Part shown: piece by piece, positions 62,001 to 64,000 of the stretch | Position numbering within the stretch: position 1 is the first letter of the stretch | How the letters are laid out: each line of letters begins with the position of its first letter | Source: Membranipora membranacea | Taxonomy: Eukaryota > Bryozoa > Gymnolaemata > Cheilostomatida > Membraniporidae | NCBI GenBank assembly: GCA_914767715.1 | Contig: OU612065.1 | Span: 27,590,001 to 27,654,000, forward strand | Reading direction: 5' to 3' | DNA length: 64,000 bases | Notes under the pieces: model-generated | Database searches by the model: none | Seen by the model: only the letters and a program-made list of their open reading frames with translations | What the model was told of the DNA's origin: nothing | Program-made: the position numbers and the translations under genes

Positions 62001-63883
62001 CGAGAAATAGTTATCAGGCAGATAGTTGATGTTATTATCCTGTAATGCTCTACAAAATAAAGAGTGATCAGCTGGTTTAAAGCATACAAGCTAAAAATAA
62101 CAATAATTTTAAACATTGATTATAAGGATTGTTGATTTAATGCAAATACAAAATTTGGAGGGTGTTCGTGACTAGGATTAATGAAACGTGCCTGGGCTGC
62201 GCTCATGTTGATGTTCAAACAAACTATGACAATAATTTTTGTTCTGTCCATGATATATAAATGTACAATATTTTACTTACATATGAGTGAGCTCACTAGG
62301 CCAGCTTTGTTTGGTGTAATTATGAGCGAATAGCTGTATGTCGTTATTACCCAGCATAAGTAACCAGGCTTGTGTCCCTGATATGTCAGGAACTCCGGTG
62401 ATCCCTGTGTTATGAATTATTCTACAATACAGTATTCTTCTGTGTTGAGTATCAAAACTTTCATGTAACGAAAGGCAACATTGGCACATGGCTTGAATTA
62501 TAATTGCATGCGAATTCAATAACAAAGAAAAGACTGTGACTTAAACCTTACTTTGCATAGTTTTTTTTGTCTTTTAAGGGGCAAAAACCTTATTTTTGTC
62601 AGAGAACAAATCAATAACTTAATTTAACCTAGCCAAGTTCAGTGAGGAAAATATATTTGCATAATCCACAGCAGGTAAGAGACCATAAACATAAAAATAT
62701 GATTATGGCTGGAACTAATTAGAATGCATGTCCAGAGCAACAAAGCTTTGAAACTAAAAAATTAACATAAAAATGTGCCTAACAGATCTTGTAAGGGATA
62801 ATTCCCTGGTCAGAATTGAAAATTGAAAAGCGGTCTTGTTTTTACAGACCATCTGAGACTGGATACCTCACACATAGCTGATGGTATGGGTTCATTTGTA
62901 GCCCGATGGGCAGCACTGCATTAGGGCCGTTCTGTTTTGGATAAGGTTGATTTTTACTCCAGCTCAACACGATTGTACCCACACAATCATTCTCTCACAA
63001 GCTGCACAACCACTCTTGGCCACTCTTATTTCCTAAAATCTGATTAAATCTTGTGGGAAAACCTCCACCTCACCGTTTTGTACCAGGGGGCCTTTGCATA
63101 TTTAATGTCCGGATATGCCCAGTTTGTTATAAATTCCTTCCTAAAAAAAGTCTCATCATTTAATCTGATGATCTCTTCTATTCATTGGCTTAATCTCATG
63201 GCAATTATGTTTCCCAGCAGAAGAGACAACAATTATTCAGGCCTGGCACACTTTTCAGTTTTCAATAAACTTGCAAATTACTAGCGATTAGGGCTATGTG
63301 TGATGATGGTGATTGTGAAACGTTTTATCAGGGTGTGACCTTAGTGACTAAGATTTAGGAACATTCTAGAATCATGAAGATTGACGAGTTAGCTTCCCAA
63401 TGTCAGATCCAGTAGTAATTTTGGGTAAAGTTCTCCGTAGGCGTGACCTTAGTTATGAAACTATTAGAGAATTCTAGAATCATGCAGATTAATGGTTAGC
63501 TGCCCAATGTCATAGCGGAGATAATTAAATGACTCAGGATTTATCATCAATAACCACCCAATTTTAGAGGCTGGTGAAATGATGTTACGAAGTCAGAAAG
63601 TAGGATGATAATTATTGTAACCCAGATAACTTTTTTGAACAACAAGGTAGTTCGTGTGCTCAACTCTGTTGGGTGCTAATGGCATTCTATTCAATCTACT
63701 CAACCACTGCCCTGACCAACTTGTGGTCGAGATGTGGTCGATATTGGATTGCCGGGACTACGTATATGTATGAGAACCCTAACATGTTATACAAGGGAGA
63801 TAACTCACAGTTCAGTGAGACTGCTGACATGATCAAATGTATCCTCCGTTATCAGGGTGAGCTGTGGTATATTAATGATGGTT
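37819..63883 (-). CDS. giant LRR / fibro-slime / cadherin / discoidin / thrombospondin mosaic protein (5' partial)
   Basis: This is one continuous reading frame of about 2,861 codons over 46 exons on the minus strand; the first exons lie right of the window. Exons from the 5' side: 63883-63809, 62421-62281, 62049-61981, 61738-61667, 61388-61233, 60611-60540, 60050-59904, 58747-58670, 58502-58365, 58086-57931, 57719-57560, 56881-55299, 54892-54690, optional 53635-53630, 53003-52943, 52795-52586, 52435-52167, then exons down to 38016-37819 (see domain blocks). Domain order: LRRs, LRR C-terminal cap, FN3-like, fibro-slime, two cadherin-like, F5/8C, Cys-rich, EGF, thrombospondin type 3, thrombospondin C-terminal, LamG-like, basic tail. 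No transmembrane helix was seen, so it is probably a secreted matrix protein. The LRR-FN3 part joins the fibro-slime part across a 1.7 kb intron in matching phase 1, and no start codon or polyA signal was found in between. Two separate genes remain possible. Confidence 0.75.
38315..40640 (-). other. LamG/concanavalin-like domain block
   Basis: Exons 38445-38315, 38682-38553, 39125-38983, 39986-39787 and the 3' part of 40778-40548. The pattern [13 protein letters not shown]...[10 protein letters not shown]...GWSHVIYRY...ITLAINGT...RTLYLGKS...GFMDDVRIYD is the typical LamG-like (concanavalin-type) fold seen in extracellular proteins. It follows directly after the thrombospondin C-terminal domain, which in ordinary thrombospondins is the last domain. 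Confidence 0.8.
40135..40198. repeat. perfect 31-base inverted repeat (2-base spacer)
   Basis: Arms 40135-40165 and 40168-40198 are exact reverse complements. It lies in the intron between exons 40548 and 39986 of the mosaic gene. Any RNA spanning it would fold into a tight hairpin. No target duplication was seen. Confidence 0.9.
40548..42231 (-). other. thrombospondin C-terminal domain block
   Basis: Exons 40778-40548 (5' part), 41192-41023, 41746-41565, 42231-42004. Diagnostic motifs are [39 protein letters not shown]-type sequence, and [23 protein letters not shown], in the family's order. In thrombospondins this lectin-like domain packs on the calcium-binding type 3 repeats and mediates cell attachment. 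Confidence 0.9.
43001..43140. repeat. 32-base minisatellite
   Basis: Three near-identical 32-base units (GTTCAAGCAGGGACTTTGGG plus ACAAACTCTCTG) and a degenerate fourth lie in a type 3 repeat intron. A plus-strand open frame across them is an artefact of the repeat. Confidence 0.92.
43848..43930 (+). repeat. tRNA-derived sequence with enlarged anticodon loop, T-tract end
   Basis: A-box-like TAGCTCAGTGTGTAGTGCG and B-box GGGTTCGAATCCCA are present. GTCTG and CAGAT can form the anticodon stem but enclose about 19 bases, and the acceptor arm has mismatches. A run of T follows at once, as in Pol III terminators. It is best read as a tRNA pseudogene or SINE head; an intron-bearing tRNA is less likely. 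Confidence 0.5.
44012..44167. repeat. cluster of four hairpins, partly GC-rich
   Basis: Hairpins: 44012-44032 (10-base arms), 44092-44113 (perfect 22-base palindrome centred on TTAAGCTTAA), 44132-44146 (CACGCC/GGCGTG) and 44149-44167 (GATCGGGC/GCCCGATC). The 44090-44167 part is strikingly GC-rich for the window. It lies in the intron between exons 44644 and 43418, shortly after the tRNA-like sequence. Confidence 0.8.
45355..45482. repeat. degenerate GCATAGAT/ACATGCA tandem region
   Basis: Repeats of CATGCATAGATGCATA type with drift lie in an intron of the type 3 repeat block. Simple sequence. Confidence 0.75.
45867..46821 (-). other. EGF-like domains of thrombospondin type
   Basis: Exons 46027-45867, 46426-46174, 46821-46655. 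Sequences such as [35 protein letters not shown] and [12 protein letters not shown] are EGF domains, partly calcium-binding (DINE.). They sit directly before the type 3 repeats, as in thrombospondins. Confidence 0.88.
47145..48033 (-). other. Cys-rich modules (ephrin-receptor-like / GCC2-GCC3 type)
   Basis: Exons 47288-47145, 47676-47517, 48033-47864. Motifs such as [21 protein letters not shown] and [10 protein letters not shown] are of the C-x-x-C...G-x-Y...C-x-x-C type found in ephrin-receptor-like and GCC2/GCC3 modules. The 5' acceptor of the first exon (after GATGAAG) is chosen from phase and is less certain. Confidence 0.75.
48229..49319 (-). other. F5/8 type C (discoidin) domain
   Basis: Exons 48402-48229, 48895-48760, 49319-49123. 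The pattern SLITASSEQ..., AWKP-like [52 protein letters not shown]....LRMELYGC is diagnostic. The family binds lipids, glycans or collagen-like ligands at cell surfaces. Confidence 0.9.
48513..48540. repeat. 12-base-arm perfect hairpin
   Basis: GGTATTAGCCTG and its reverse complement flank ATAG, in an intron inside the F5/8C block. Confidence 0.85.
49507..51140 (-). other. two cadherin-like repeats
   Basis: Exons 49766-49507, 50484-50315, 50766-50606, 51140-50973. Calcium-site motifs [17 protein letters not shown] and VITDKGSP are visible and the strands [12 protein letters not shown]...YTLILEIID fit. The frame across 50315/49766 needs the donor GA|GTCAGT rather than the nearby GTATAA. Confidence 0.82.
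49862..50117 (-). repeat. dispersed repeat, copy 2
   Basis: This is the reverse-oriented relative of 20995-21246, sharing the same landmarks in the same order. It lies in the intron between exons 50315 and 49766. Confidence 0.75.
51268..53003 (-). other. fibro-slime domain
   Basis: Exons 51499-51268, 51948-51851, 52435-52167, 52795-52586, 53003-52943. The order [60 protein letters not shown] and [19 protein letters not shown] follows the fibro-slime (TIGR02148-like) family first noted in Dictyostelium and bacteria, which is related to PA14-type beta-sandwich carbohydrate-binding folds. It is uncommon in animals as far as I know. Confidence 0.85.
53630..53635 (-). other. possible 6-base microexon
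   Basis: AGATAG sits between a strong acceptor (TTTTTCCTATTTGCAG) and a strong donor (GTAAGC). It would add two codons and keep the frame between 54690 and 53003. The frame also holds if it is skipped. Upstream in-frame sequence has a stop and no ATG, so it is not a first coding exon in that frame. Confidence 0.45.
53745..54320. mobile_element. 576-base non-autonomous TIR element, Mutator-like
   Basis: Terminal inverted repeats of about 60 bases start GGTAACTGTAAATTGCTGAA and differ at only a few positions. Perfect 9-base duplications AATAAAATG lie at 53736-53744 and 54321-54329. No transposase frame is inside. It sits in the intron linking the FN3-like and fibro-slime parts of the mosaic gene. 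Confidence 0.85.
54690..55560 (-). other. LRR C-terminal cap and FN3-like domain
   Basis: After the last repeat a cap reads [15 protein letters not shown]...C...FACAPVN. It is followed by a fibronectin type III-like segment ([11 protein letters not shown]...[22 protein letters not shown]) split between the 3' end of 56881-55299 and 54892-54690. This order is common in extracellular LRR proteins. Confidence 0.78.
55560..63883 (-). other. leucine-rich repeat array (roughly 30-35 repeats)
   Basis: Eleven short exons (63883 to 57560) are nearly all phase 2 at both ends and code for one to a few 24-residue repeats each (L..L.L..N.I..). A single 1.6 kb exon (56881-55299) then carries most of the rest. 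The two exons furthest 5' (63883-63809 and 62421-62281) join directly to give [15 protein letters not shown], so the long intron between them needs no extra exon. Confidence 0.88.
62422..63808. other. long LRR intron, no exon seen
   Basis: About 1.4 kb lies between two LRR exons whose phases and repeat register join exactly. A candidate exon near 62878-62912 does not fit the phase. The plus-strand frame from 63673 is the shadow of the LRR exon at 63809-63883. Confidence 0.6.
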
Positions 63884-64000
63884 CTGTAACAGAAGAAGTT
63901 TCTTGACAAGTTCAGACATAAGATACATAATAGTTTTATAATCTTATGGTCATACCAATGGTCAAAACACACTTAGCTGTTGAATCAATGGTGCTAACAT

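Noticed and set aside
62876-62912. Extra LRR exon with a GTATCC donor
   Set aside because: Phases do not fit the neighbours, which join perfectly without it.
63673-63906. Plus-strand open frame of 77 codons
   Set aside because: It overlaps the minus-strand LRR exon 63883-63809, which has correct splice sites, phase and repeat register.

Overview
The window is nuclear DNA from an invertebrate animal. It is AT-rich, genes are split by many GT-AG introns of about 80 to 1,500 bases, and the encoded domains (MAM, thrombospondin type 3 and C-terminal, cadherin, F5/8C, EGF, C-type lectin) are characteristic of metazoan extracellular proteins. A fibro-slime domain fused to a thrombospondin, together with compact gene spacing, would fit an early-branching lineage such as a sponge, but this is a guess and the sequence does not settle the species. 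Exons were assembled by hand, requiring splice sites, phase and domain continuity to agree.

Layout. (1) 1-9.4 kb, plus strand: the 3' part of a type I membrane protein with one partial and six complete MAM domains, two Ser/Thr-rich mucin-like stretches, a transmembrane helix and a short tail with an NPIF motif. (2) 9.5-17.8 kb, minus strand: a 648-residue patatin-like phospholipase (patatin A), convergent with gene 1. (3) 19.7-21.5 kb, minus strand: a small secreted C-type lectin. (4) 23.2-36.4 kb, minus strand: a second patatin-like phospholipase of 940 residues (patatin B), paralogous to A with matching exon structure. (5) 37.8 kb to the right edge, minus strand: a very large mosaic extracellular protein, at least about 2,860 residues, with its 5' end outside the window. 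Its order is leucine-rich repeats, LRR C-terminal cap, FN3-like domain, fibro-slime domain, two cadherin-like repeats, F5/8C (discoidin), Cys-rich and EGF modules, thrombospondin type 3 repeats, thrombospondin C-terminal domain, LamG-like domain, and a basic tail with a furin-type site ending in HTDEL.

Non-coding content. Introns and gaps carry short DNA elements: two copies of a palindromic MITE and an unrelated 576-base inverted-repeat element, all with 9-base target duplications (Mutator-like), a further inverted-repeat element, a dispersed repeat in two opposite copies, tRNA-derived sequences, several near-perfect hairpins and minisatellites.

Function. The MAM receptor, lectin and mosaic LRR-thrombospondin all point to cell-surface or matrix recognition and adhesion. 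The two lipases appear to be a tandem duplication in which an EF-hand pair sits inside the patatin fold. No pathway linking all five genes can be shown from sequence alone.
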